In this document: piece after piece, positions 46,483 to 54,836 of the stretch
How the letters are laid out: every line of letters starts with the position of its first letter
Position numbering within the stretch: the stretch's first letter is position 1
Origin: Planctomycetaceae bacterium
GTDB lineage: Bacteria > Planctomycetota > Phycisphaerae > UBA1845 > UTPLA1
Assembly (NCBI GenBank): GCA_006969385.1
Contig: CP030884.1
Location: forward strand, 3,162,001 to 3,226,000
Reading direction: 5' to 3'
DNA length: 64,000 nucleotides
The notes under the pieces: model-generated
Told to the model about the DNA's origin: nothing
What the model saw: only the letters and a program-made list of their open reading frames with translations
Database searches by the model: none
Translations under genes and position numbers: made by a program

Positions 46483-46978
46483 CTACTCCGCAACTTGGGG
46501 TGTCCTTAGACAAAATCGGGCCCGGGCCTATTCGCCCCGCAATTATGCCAGTTCGCAGCATGGGTGGGTCGAGGCGATCGTTCAACCACTTGAAGGGCTG
46601 CAAGTAGGCAAGCCGGGCTGATCGTTGTGACGAATTAATTCCGCGCAGCACAGTCGACGAAAGCAACACCGCAAACAACCCAATCAGCGCCCCCAGTCCG
46701 CGCCGCAACGTCCGTCGCGCTGCCGCCAATCCGCGCGGGCAATCTTCGCTGATCAGCGTGCCGTCGGTTCGTTGGTACAGCCGGACACACAGGTTGCCTT
46801 CGTGCTCAAGAATGATCGCCTCGGCTTCTTCCGTCGGCAGGTCGGTTAGGTTGTAAACGTTTTTTTCGCAGCTACCGCAAAAGCGCACGCGCTGGTCGCC
46901 AGTCATCTCGTTCCAATCGGCTGAGCAGGGCGACGCGATGCGGGCGTTGGCGAGAATCGGTAGGGCGGTGGCGGACAT
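46460..46978 (-). CDS. Cys-domain membrane protein, paralogue 1 (first gene of the operon)
   Basis: About 172 residues: IASPCSADWNEMTGDQRVRF, CGSCEKNVYNLTDLPTEEAE, NLCVRLYQRTDGTLISEDCP, RGLAAARRTLRRGLGALIGL with one membrane helix (LIGLFAVLLSSTVL), the juxtamembrane YLQPFKWLNDRLDP and a ~35-residue tail ending in acidic residues. By the positive-inside rule the basic segment and Cys module should be cytosolic and the tail extracytosolic. The ATG at 46978 follows GGGAG; longer frames up to 47062 lack a site. No gene lies between it and the divergent mscS; the spacer carries the 47151 repeat element. Confidence 0.8.
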   Translation of the reverse strand: MSATALPILANARIASPCSADWNEMTGDQRVRFCGSCEKNVYNLTDLPTEEAEAIILEHEGNLCVRLYQRTDGTLISEDCPRGLAAARRTLRRGLGALIGLFAVLLSSTVLRGINSSQRSARLAYLQPFKWLNDRLDPPMLRTGIIAGRIGPGPILSKDTPSCGVDDDNGEN

Positions 46979-47150
46979 GTCGGTTGCTCCCGTGATCTGG
47001 CAAGGTTCGGCGGACTCACATCTTAAACGGGCGGCGCGGCGAAATGGTTCCAAATCGACCATTAAAAGCGATAAAAACGTCCGGCTGCTTCGCGACGGGG
47101 ACTTCCGAGCAAGTTATGATACCGTACGCGTAAGTAGTGGTATCGATTTG

Positions 47151-47240
47151 GGGGAGCATCGCCGTCCCGGCGGTGCTTATTCGCTTTCCCACCGGCGAGA
47201 CGCCGATGCTCCCCGTAGCAGAAATCAAACGGCACCAGAA
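47151..47240. repeat. Dispersed inverted-repeat element, copy 2
   Basis: The inverted-repeat unit (47151-47214) begins GGGGAGCATCGCCGTCCCGG and ends GACGCCGATGCTCCCC, followed by a flank containing GCAGAAATCAAACGGCACCA. It is the reverse-orientation counterpart of 6323-6412. It sits in the 437-bp spacer between the Cys-domain operon and mscS. An open frame from 47137 into mscS merely translates this repeat. Confidence 0.8.
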
Positions 47241-47415
47241 CCTACGCGTTGATTCGGAGCGGCATAAATGCCGTTTCGCGACCTCGAATGATACACACGC
47301 GAAAATGCACCCGCGCCAAAGATCGGCGCGCGAGTCACCCTCGCGTCGTTGCAATGAACGATTCATCGTCGGCCAGACCACCGACGACCAACGGCAGGAT
47401 GCCAACAGTTTCCGT

Positions 47416-49977
47416 ATGAACCAACCCAAGACGCCGAATTCATCACGAACGCATCAATCCTTCTTCGCTCGCATACGCATTCGCAGCCTGATCGCCCGCA
47501 GCCTACCGGTTTTCCTGTTGACCGCATGGTTGATCGGCCCGTTGGCTTTGCGCGCCCAGAACGATGCGCAACTCGAACCCACGCCGGCGAATGACGCCGC
47601 CACGGCAGAGGCCGTCACGACCGACGAAGGTCCGCCGGAGCCTGCTCAGCCGACGACCCAGCAGGTCAAGGCTGCCGAAGCCGCCGCCGCGCGCAAGCCG
47701 CAAACGGTCGACCGCTTCGCGCTCAATGAATTCATCGAACTTTACAAGCGCGGTGACGCCGAATCGCGCAAGCAGTTGGCCGGATATCTCGATGCCAGCA
47801 AGTTGGCCGGTGCCGACCAGGCGAAGGTCGGCGAGTTGGCGTACAAGCTGGCGGAATTCATTGACCGTCGCAAATTGGTGAATGCCGAGCTGCTGGCGCT
47901 GATGGAAACCGGCGAGCCTCAGGCCGAGCATTGCTTACTGCGCGGAGCGCCATTGGTTCAGGCCGATGCACTGGCGACGAGCCAACCGACGACGACCTCC
48001 GCACCGGCTGAACCCAAGCCGCCGGAAGAGATTTGCCTGATCCGCTTTATGAAGCAGGCCGACGGCCTCTGGCGCTTCGGGCCCGATACGGTCGTGCGCA
48101 TTCCGTTGTTGGTGGTCGAAGCGAGCCCGAAGCCGCCGACCGGTACAGATACCACGGCATCCACCGACGGCACCAAGCCGGTCGTGACGCAGCCGCCGCC
48201 CGCAGGCGACAAGCCGGCAGTCGTTCCCGAACGGCCGCCAGTGCCGAAAGAGTTCGCGACAGTGCAAGCGACCATGCGCACGTTCTTTCGCACGTTCGAT
48301 CCCAAGCTGGCGGATAAGTTCACGCCCGCGGATTGTCTGAACTTAGCAGATCGAGCACTGACCCCGCAGGATGCCTGGGCCAAGTCGCTCGCACGCGGCG
48401 TAAAGTTTGTTCTCGATCGATCGATCTTCGTTCAAATCGCAAGTTTGCCGGATAACCCCGATATACCGTCTCCGTATTTTTATACGTCCGTTGCAAATAA
48501 AGAGGGCGAAGAGGCTGGCGCGATTCGCTTCGAGCGCATGCCCGATGGTCGTTGGTTAATCTCCGACGGAACGCTGGATCAGTTGAAAGACATGATTCGC
48601 GCCGTCTTTGACGAACCGCCGAAGGTTCCGACCGCGCAGGAACTTTCGCTCTTTACCATGCCCGAGATTTACATTTTGGTGTACGTGCCCGATTGGGCCA
48701 CGCAGCTCTGGTGGTTCCTGGAACTCTGGCAATGGATCGGAGTGCTGGCGATCATCGTCTTCGGCGTCTTGGCCGACCGCTTAGCGCGGATTTTGTTGCG
48801 CGGCGTATCGCGCATGCTGTTCAATCGCCTGTCGAAGCATACGTCGATCGAACTGCGACAAACGTCGTTCCGGCCCATCGGCATCGTGCTAATGGGTTAC
48901 GTCTGGCTGTCGTTGTTCCCGCTTCTCTGGACGCCCGCGTGGTTTGGCACGTTGCTCACCACCACGTCGTACCTCGTGATGGTGCTGGCGGCTATTTGGT
49001 CGACCTATCGCATTATCGACATCATCTCGTCGATCGCGTCGGTCGTCTTGGATCGCCGCACGTCGACGTTTGACGATCTGCTCGTTCCGTTCCTGCGCAA
49101 GTTTCTCAAAATCGTCGTCACGATCATCGGCATCGTATATTTCTTCGGCCGCATCTACCCCGACGACGTCGACGCGCTGCTCGGCGGTCTGGGTTTGGGT
49201 GGTTTGGCCTTCGCGCTGGCCGCTCAGGATACGATCAAGAACGTCTTCGGTTCCATCACGGTCATGCTGGACCGACCCTTTGAAATCGGCGATTGGATCA
49301 AGCTCGAAGGCGTCGAGGGGATGGTCGAATCGGTCGGCTTCCGCAGCACGCGCGTGCGTACGTTTTCCAATTCGCTCATCAGCGTGCCCAACGGCAAGTT
49401 GATCGAAGCCGTCGTCGATAACTTCGGTCGTCGGCAGTATCGCCGGCTCTCGTGCAAACTGAATGTGACGTATTCGACCACGCCCGAACAGTTGGAAGCC
49501 TTTTGCGAAGGTATTCGCGAGTTGATTCGTCGCCATCCGTACACGCGCAAGGATTTGTATCACGTCTATTTCAACGAGTTCGGCGCGCATTCGCTCGATA
49601 TTCTCGTTTACATGTTCTTCGAAGCGCCGGATTGGGCGACCGAATTGCGCGAACGGCATCGTCTGCTGACGGATATTTTGCGCCTATCGAAACGCATCGG
49701 CGTGGACTTTGCCTTCCCCACGCAAACGCTACACCTGCACAACGCCGATGAAGCGCCGCCGGTCGATCCGCATATACCGCCGCGCGCCGCCAACCTTGCG
49801 GCGGATATCATCGGTCGCTCCGAAGCCGCCGCCATCGCCAAGATCACGGTCCCGCCGCCGGATTCAATCCAGCCGGTCGCCATCGCCACCGACCCGCAGC
49901 CGGTGGACGAAGATTACATCAAACAGCGGTTGGGGATCGTGGATGAGCCACCGCCGGAGAAGAAAAAGGGCGGCTGA
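47416..49977 (+). CDS. Large MscS-family mechanosensitive channel with N-terminal extracytoplasmic domain
   Basis: About 853 residues: signal peptide (IARSLPVFLLTAWLIGPLAL then RAQ), a ~400-residue extracytoplasmic region with Pro/Thr-rich linkers, then at least four membrane segments (WQWIGVLAIIVFGVLADRLA and others), and the MscS pore plus beta domain near residues 590-680: GGLGLGGLAFALAAQDTIKN, MLDRPFEIGDWIKLEGVEGM, STRVRTFSNSLISVPNGKLI, VDNFGRRQYRRL. The C-terminal vestibule and a Pro-rich tail follow. Such channels release solutes under membrane tension. The ATG at 47416 directly precedes the signal peptide; the upstream part of the frame is repeat DNA. The next small gene starts 15 bp downstream. 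Confidence 0.92.
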   Translation: MNQPKTPNSSRTHQSFFARIRIRSLIARSLPVFLLTAWLIGPLALRAQNDAQLEPTPANDAATAEAVTTDEGPPEPAQPTTQQVKAAEAAAARKPQTVDRFALNEFIELYKRGDAESRKQLAGYLDASKLAGADQAKVGELAYKLAEFIDRRKLVNAELLALMETGEPQAEHCLLRGAPLVQADALATSQPTTTSAPAEPKPPEEICLIRFMKQADGLWRFGPDTVVRIPLLVVEASPKPPTGTDTTASTDGTKPVVTQPPPAGDKPAVVPERPPVPKEFATVQATMRTFFRTFDPKLADKFTPADCLNLADRALTPQDAWAKSLARGVKFVLDRSIFVQIASLPDNPDIPSPYFYTSVANKEGEEAGAIRFERMPDGRWLISDGTLDQLKDMIRAVFDEPPKVPTAQELSLFTMPEIYILVYVPDWATQLWWFLELWQWIGVLAIIVFGVLADRLARILLRGVSRMLFNRLSKHTSIELRQTSFRPIGIVLMGYVWLSLFPLLWTPAWFGTLLTTTSYLVMVLAAIWSTYRIIDIISSIASVVLDRRTSTFDDLLVPFLRKFLKIVVTIIGIVYFFGRIYPDDVDALLGGLGLGGLAFALAAQDTIKNVFGSITVMLDRPFEIGDWIKLEGVEGMVESVGFRSTRVRTFSNSLISVPNGKLIEAVVDNFGRRQYRRLSCKLNVTYSTTPEQLEAFCEGIRELIRRHPYTRKDLYHVYFNEFGAHSLDILVYMFFEAPDWATELRERHRLLTDILRLSKRIGVDFAFPTQTLHLHNADEAPPVDPHIPPRAANLAADIIGRSEAAAIAKITVPPPDSIQPVAIATDPQPVDEDYIKQRLGIVDEPPPEKKKGG

Positions 49978-49992
49978 ACCGTTTTCTAGGAT

Positions 49993-50301
49993 ATGGAGAT
50001 GACGGCGAAATTGAGTGATAGATGGCGGCGCTTGCGGCAGCAGTTCGCAGTGGCGCTGATTCTATTTTCACTATGGAACATTTTTATCACGTTCGTCGTT
50101 ACCTTCACACCGGCTGGCCAACTGCTCGCTGATTTAGAAGGCCTGATCGCAATACTGTTGGGTTGTTGGGGTATAATCGGACTGATTCGATATAGTCGGT
50201 CCAAGTTGCGATTCGCGGCTCTTTTGTTGTTATTACCTCTGGTGCCGGCTTTTTACATGTTGGCGTCCCGGTTTTCCCGCCTACTCGGGCGGTTGGAGTA
50301 G
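49993..50301 (+). CDS. Small three-helix membrane protein downstream of mscS
   Basis: 102 residues with a basic N-terminus and three hydrophobic segments (FAVALILFSLWNIFITFVVT, LEGLIAILLGCWGIIGLIRY, FAALLLLLPLVPAFYMLASR). AGGA lies upstream of two possible starts (49993 and 49999). It is 15 bp behind mscS and is likely co-transcribed with it. No family recognised. Confidence 0.65.
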   Translation: MEMTAKLSDRWRRLRQQFAVALILFSLWNIFITFVVTFTPAGQLLADLEGLIAILLGCWGIIGLIRYSRSKLRFAALLLLLPLVPAFYMLASRFSRLLGRLE

Positions 50302-50346
50302 GTTAACGAGATTTGCGCAACGCAAGTCGGACGAATGCGACAACAC

Positions 50347-51252
50347 TCATCGCAGCGTCGCGGGTCGCCGATGCCACCAAGCATCCCACGTATAAAGTGC
50401 CAATGCCGACCAAATAACGGCAAAGGTAATCCAATCGTGATTGCTGTCGGGTTCGTCGTAGTAGTAAACGGCAAAGATGAACTGCAAACTCGGCGCGATG
50501 TATTGCAGCAGCCCGATGACCGACAGCGGTAAGCGCCGCGCCGCGTTGGAAAACCACCACAACGGAATGGCTGTGATCACACCGCCGGCCATCAGTAGCG
50601 CATCCATGCCGCGCGATTGTTGCGAGAACACGAGCGTGCCCTGAGCGTTCTGATAAATCAGATAGGCGATCGCCAACGGCGTAAGGAATGCCGTTTCGAT
50701 CAATAAACCCGGCAGGGCGGCTACGTTGGCCGTCTTACGGATGAGACCGTAGAACGCAAACGAAAACGCCAGCAACAGGGCGATGCGCGGCGGGTTGTGC
50801 GTGGCAATCGTGAAGTATACGACGGCGACTGCAGCCATAGCGACGCATATAACCTGAACGCGCCGCATGCCCTCACGTAAGACCAACGCTCCGATAGCAA
50901 TGGTGACTAACGGATTAATGTAATAGCCAAGGCTTGCCTGCTTCACCTGATCGTTGGTGACGGCATAGATAAACGTGTACCAATTGGTCGCGATCAGGAC
51001 CGTCGACATGCACAGCATTTTGACTGTGCGCGGGTCGCGAAAAACGGCCCGCACTTCGCTCCAGCGTCGCTGCAAACGCAAGACCAATGCCAGAAACACC
51101 AGTGCCCAGATCATGCGATGGGCCAGCACCTCTTCCGGTGCGACATCCTTAACGGCCTTGAAATACACCACGCACACGCCCCAGGCGCTGTAGCAGGCGA
51201 AGCCATAAAAAAGGCCCAGTCGATATTCGCGTGCGTCGTTGGTGGTCGTCAT
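50347..51252 (-). CDS. rarD: RarD-like EamA-family permease
   Basis: The 301-residue protein has about ten membrane helices and the RarD pattern: GLFYGFACYSAWGVCVVYFK, EEVLAHRMIWALVFLALVL, NWYTFIYAVTNDQVKQASLG, YYINPLVTIAIGALVLREGM, then TAIPLWWFSNAARRLPLSVI and GLLQYIAPSLQFIFAVYY. RarD proteins are drug/metabolite transporter superfamily members named for a chloramphenicol-sensitivity phenotype; the substrate is unclear. It is convergent with the small gene at 49993 and divergent from lpxA. Confidence 0.92.
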   Translation of the reverse strand: MTTTNDAREYRLGLFYGFACYSAWGVCVVYFKAVKDVAPEEVLAHRMIWALVFLALVLRLQRRWSEVRAVFRDPRTVKMLCMSTVLIATNWYTFIYAVTNDQVKQASLGYYINPLVTIAIGALVLREGMRRVQVICVAMAAVAVVYFTIATHNPPRIALLLAFSFAFYGLIRKTANVAALPGLLIETAFLTPLAIAYLIYQNAQGTLVFSQQSRGMDALLMAGGVITAIPLWWFSNAARRLPLSVIGLLQYIAPSLQFIFAVYYYDEPDSNHDWITFAVIWSALALYTWDAWWHRRPATLR

Positions 51253-51517
51253 TGTGGGTTACTGCGTCGCGTTGTTTGAACCGTTCGCCGGTCGTATCTT
51301 CGCGGTCGGTTACCATAACGCCGAATGGTGACGGCGTGGATAGCTCGTAGGCGAGCGGTGTGAAGCGGCAACTAGTGGCGTGGTTAGGTATGTCACTGAT
51401 TATCCTCTCAAGTCAAGCCAGAGGTAATGCGCGTGAACCCGTTGCCGCTTTTCCGCATTGCAGCGTCCCACGGCTGCCCTACAATCGAACCGCGACATCA
51501 TCACACAGAGGAACTTT

Positions 51518-52342
51518 TTGCCAGTGGCCATTCACCCGACCGCCATCATCGATAAACAGGCACACGTACCCGCATCCGCCGATGTCGGTCCCTACGCCGT
51601 CATCGAGGGGCCTGTGCGCTTAGGTGAACGCGTCAAAGTTTACGCCCATGCCTTTGTCTGCGGCTGGACCGAAATCGGCGACGATTGCGAGATTCACCCG
51701 CACACCACGATCGGTCATCTGCCCCAGGATTTTCATTTCACCGGCGAACGCTCGTATTGTCGCATCGGTGCCGGCACGATTTTGCGCGAGGGCGTCAGCG
51801 TACATTGCGGCAGCCAGCCCGAATCGGAAACGTGCATCGGTGCGCAGTGTTTTCTCATGGGCAATTCCCACGTGGCCCACAATTCGATCCTTGGCGATCA
51901 TGTGAAGATGATGAACGGGGTCTTACTCGCCGGACATGTCGAAGTTGGCGATCACGCGATCCTAAGCGGCAACCTGGCCGTGCATCAGTTCGCACGCATC
52001 GGCGGTTACGCGATGGTCAGCGGTGTCAATCGTATTTCCAGCGATATCCTTCCTTTTATGACCATCGGCAATCATGGCTTATGCGTCGGATACAACAGCA
52101 TCGGACTGCGCCGCAGCGGTCAATTCACCAAGGCGGAAATCGACGAGGTGAGACGTGCCTATCGCACGCTCTACCGTACCGAACACACATTCTCGCGTGC
52201 CATGGAGACGCTACGGGGGCAGGTGCGGGAGCGCACCGGTAAAGAAATTCTGGCATTCTACGACGCCAAAGGGAAACGGCCCTTCGTCAAAGGGCCCGAT
52301 TGGAAGTCCAGGCCCTTGGCGGATTCCGACGGCACCGGATAA
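51518..52342 (+). CDS. lpxA: LpxA: acyl-ACP-UDP-N-acetylglucosamine O-acyltransferase
   Basis: About 274 residues of left-handed beta-helix hexapeptide repeats: AIHPTAIIDKQAHVPASADV, VGPYAVIEGPVRLGERVKVY, IHPHTTIGHLPQDFHFTGER, MGNSHVAHNSILGDHVKMMN, followed by the LpxA-type C-terminal helices (CVGYNSIGLRRSGQFTKAEI). It adds the first 3-hydroxyacyl chain to UDP-GlcNAc in lipid A synthesis, cytosolic. AGAGGAA lies 7 bases before the TTG at 51518; a GTG at 51524 is equally possible, and longer frames to 51458 are unlikely. It heads a plus-strand run with rnfC and rnfD. Confidence 0.93.
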   Translation: MPVAIHPTAIIDKQAHVPASADVGPYAVIEGPVRLGERVKVYAHAFVCGWTEIGDDCEIHPHTTIGHLPQDFHFTGERSYCRIGAGTILREGVSVHCGSQPESETCIGAQCFLMGNSHVAHNSILGDHVKMMNGVLLAGHVEVGDHAILSGNLAVHQFARIGGYAMVSGVNRISSDILPFMTIGNHGLCVGYNSIGLRRSGQFTKAEIDEVRRAYRTLYRTEHTFSRAMETLRGQVRERTGKEILAFYDAKGKRPFVKGPDWKSRPLADSDGTG

Positions 52343-52359
52343 TAGCCGCTGTGTCTTTT

Positions 52360-53667
52360 ATGAAACATATTCTGGGGCCGCGCAGCGCCTTCGATGGTGG
52401 GCTCTTCCTTCCCGATCGTAAGTCGCTGCTCGCGCGCCGTCCGATTCAAACACTCCATCCCGATGGTCCCTTGCAAGTTCCGCTCACAGTCCGCGCCGAT
52501 TTGCGCACCGAATGCATCGTCGACGTCGGCGATACCGTCGTGCGCGGGCAGGCGCTTGCGCGCGCGCTGCAAAGCGATGCCATCAACGCCCACGCACCCG
52601 CGGCCGGCAAGGTGACGGCGATCGGGCGCGTGTGGACGGCCAACGATGGATTTCTCCCGTCGGTCACCATCGAGCCGGACGGCACCGACCAACGCACGCC
52701 GCGCCACCAAGGCTGGGACGAAGAATCGCTGATCACGCAGTTGGCCGAACACGGCGTGATGTGTTCCGAACCGCGCGCGCCGTTGCACGTCGTGATGCGC
52801 AAAGCCATCGAAAGTGGCGTAACGACATTGATCGTCAACGCGATGGAGACCGAGCCGTATCTGTGTTCCGATCTGCGTACGCTGGTCGAACACCCCAGCC
52901 GCACGATCGATGCCATTTGCGACTTGGCCGACGCGCTGTGCGTTTCGAACGCCATTTTGGCGGTTCCGTTTCGGCATCGGCGCGTGGTGCGCAGATTGCG
53001 CCGCGAAGTGGTCGGTCGCCATGTCACGATAGAGGCGTTGGCCAATCCGTACCCGCAATGTCATCCGGTGATGTTGACCAAGGCGGTGCTCGACATCGAA
53101 GTGCCCGTCGGCGGTTCGCCGTTGGATTGCAGCGTTGTGGTGTTGCCGTTGGGTTCGGTTCGACAGGCCGCCGACGCATTGCTGGCAGACGAACCGGTAA
53201 CCGATGCGCTGATCACGGTGGCGGGCGATGCGATCGAACACATCGGTACCTATCGCGTTGCCGTCGGAACGCCGTTCTCCGATTTGGCCCGCCGATTGGA
53301 TATCCGCGCCCCCGTGCGGCAAGTCGTAGTCGGTGGACCATTAACGGGCGTGGCTATGGGGTATCGCGATGCCGTCGTCACGTCGACGATGAACGGCCTT
53401 CTCTACTTTGCCCACCGTGAGGATGTGCGCCCCGTTCCCTGTATTCGTTGCGGTTGGTGTATCGAAGATTGCCCGGTCGGCATCGATCCGCAAGCGCTGA
53501 TGAAACTCGAAATTGTCGATCAACCGTCGAGCCAGTCTGCTACCGATTTGAAGGCGTGTATCGAGTGCGGGCTGTGTAGCCACGTTTGTCCGTCGCGCTT
53601 GCCGGTGGCGGAGAGCATCTATCGCGCGCGTGTCCGGGTGCATAGCCGAACCGGGGATGCATCGTGA
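52360..53667 (+). CDS. rnfC: RnfC-like electron-transport subunit
   Basis: About 435 residues: a leader with GGLFLPDRKSLLARRPIQTL, a biotinyl/lipoyl-like NINAHAPAAGKV segment (INAHAPAAGKVTAIGRV), the Complex1_51K-like central part (TTLIVNAMETEPYLCSDLRT, TYRVAVGTPFSDLA, VVVGGPLTGVAMG), and two ferredoxin-type 4Fe-4S motifs, CIRCGWCIEDCP (about residue 361) and CIECGLCSHVCP (about 401). RnfC accepts or donates NADH electrons in the membrane-bound Rnf ferredoxin:NAD oxidoreductase. It starts 17 bp after lpxA and overlaps rnfD. The rest of the Rnf set is not in the window. Confidence 0.88.
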   Translation: MKHILGPRSAFDGGLFLPDRKSLLARRPIQTLHPDGPLQVPLTVRADLRTECIVDVGDTVVRGQALARALQSDAINAHAPAAGKVTAIGRVWTANDGFLPSVTIEPDGTDQRTPRHQGWDEESLITQLAEHGVMCSEPRAPLHVVMRKAIESGVTTLIVNAMETEPYLCSDLRTLVEHPSRTIDAICDLADALCVSNAILAVPFRHRRVVRRLRREVVGRHVTIEALANPYPQCHPVMLTKAVLDIEVPVGGSPLDCSVVVLPLGSVRQAADALLADEPVTDALITVAGDAIEHIGTYRVAVGTPFSDLARRLDIRAPVRQVVVGGPLTGVAMGYRDAVVTSTMNGLLYFAHREDVRPVPCIRCGWCIEDCPVGIDPQALMKLEIVDQPSSQSATDLKACIECGLCSHVCPSRLPVAESIYRARVRVHSRTGDAS

Positions 53668-54836
53668 TGCCGATCAAATCATGGCTGGCTGTCGATGCGC
53701 CGCTGCGCTCGGATGCACCGCATCGCCGTGCGGGCGGAACGCATCGACACATCCTGCGCACCTGGATGCTTGCCGGGGCATTGGTCGGCGTTTCGGGGGC
53801 CGCATTTCACGGTTGGCGCGCCTTGCTCATCCTGGCGTTGACCGTTGTTTCGACCTTTGCCGTCGATCTATCGTTCGTATTGGCAACGCGGCGGGCATCG
53901 AGCGGCCGCTTGTCGCGCACATTCCTCGTTGGATTGATCGCCGGGCTCACCTTGCCCGTGGATGTCGAACTCTACGTACCGGTGGTCTGCGGCGCGCTCT
54001 CTGCCTTTGTCGGCAACATCATCTTCGGCGGTTGGTTACACCCCGCGTTGGTCGGCCGCGTCTTGGTGCAGTTCATTTTTTTAAACCACGCGAGCCTGGC
54101 CGTCATGGGCGGTGCCGTGCTGCTGCCGGCGTATATCTTCACGGGGGACGCGACGGCCAGCGTGTCGACGCGCTATTACGATGGTTGGCTCGATTTTGAA
54201 GGTGAGGGCGCACAGGCGATTGAGCTGCAGTCTCCGCAACGGGCACTACGGGCATTTGCAGAGGGTAAAATCCCGCCCGACGGCGATGATTATTTTGAGC
54301 CCCTGTTGCGCGATGTGTTACCGCCGTGGCCCGATGCCGTGCTTGGAGCAGTGCCTGGCGGCATCGGCGAAACCAGCCTCACGATGATCCTGATCGTCGG
54401 CTTCTTTCTGATTTACCGCGGTTATTTGAAGTGGCAATTGCCCGCCAGCATTTTCCTGGCCGCCTTCGTGACGGTCGCGATCCTGCCGGTCGGTCTTGCT
54501 GATGGCTATCGCTGGTTTCCCGTTTTTGCGGTTGAGAACGGGCGGGCAGTGGGACTGGCGTATTGCGTGTACCACCTTGCCGCCGGGCAGTTGGGGCTGG
54601 TGGCATTCCTGATTGCAGGCGATATGCATTCATCGCCGATGCGCGTACAGGGTCAAATACTCTTCGGCATTGGGATCGGTTCCATCACGATCTTCATGCG
54701 TCTCTACGGCGTGGTCGAGTGCGAAGCGTACTGGGCCGTTCTCATTATGAACACGGCCGCTACCTCAATCGATCGCCTCACCCGTCGGCGCACATTGGGC
54801 ACCCAGCCACCGCGCGAGCAAGCCGCACTGGCTTAA
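53664..54836 (+). CDS. rnfD: RnfD-like membrane subunit
   Basis: About 390 residues with some nine hydrophobic segments, of RnfD/NqrB type: VALVLLS-like helices, GNIIFGGWLHPALVGRVLVQ (family FGG...NPA region), GAVPGGIGETSLTMILIVGF, and YCVYHLAAGQLGLVAFLIAG then DMHSSPMRVQGQILFGIGIG. The covalent FMN is normally attached to Thr in an S/T-G-A-T motif before the GGIGETS helix; here that stretch reads EGEGAQAIELQSPQRALRAF and I see no such motif. The GTG at 53664 overlaps the rnfC stop; the ATG at 53667 is an alternative. The 3' end overlaps the convergent response-regulator gene by 4 bp. Confidence 0.85.
   Translation: MMPIKSWLAVDAPLRSDAPHRRAGGTHRHILRTWMLAGALVGVSGAAFHGWRALLILALTVVSTFAVDLSFVLATRRASSGRLSRTFLVGLIAGLTLPVDVELYVPVVCGALSAFVGNIIFGGWLHPALVGRVLVQFIFLNHASLAVMGGAVLLPAYIFTGDATASVSTRYYDGWLDFEGEGAQAIELQSPQRALRAFAEGKIPPDGDDYFEPLLRDVLPPWPDAVLGAVPGGIGETSLTMILIVGFFLIYRGYLKWQLPASIFLAAFVTVAILPVGLADGYRWFPVFAVENGRAVGLAYCVYHLAAGQLGLVAFLIAGDMHSSPMRVQGQILFGIGIGSITIFMRLYGVVECEAYWAVLIMNTAATSIDRLTRRRTLGTQPPREQAALA

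Noticed and set aside
47137..47415. N-terminal extension of the MscS gene
   Set aside because: The residues translate the dispersed inverted repeat; a signal peptide begins at the ATG 47416.
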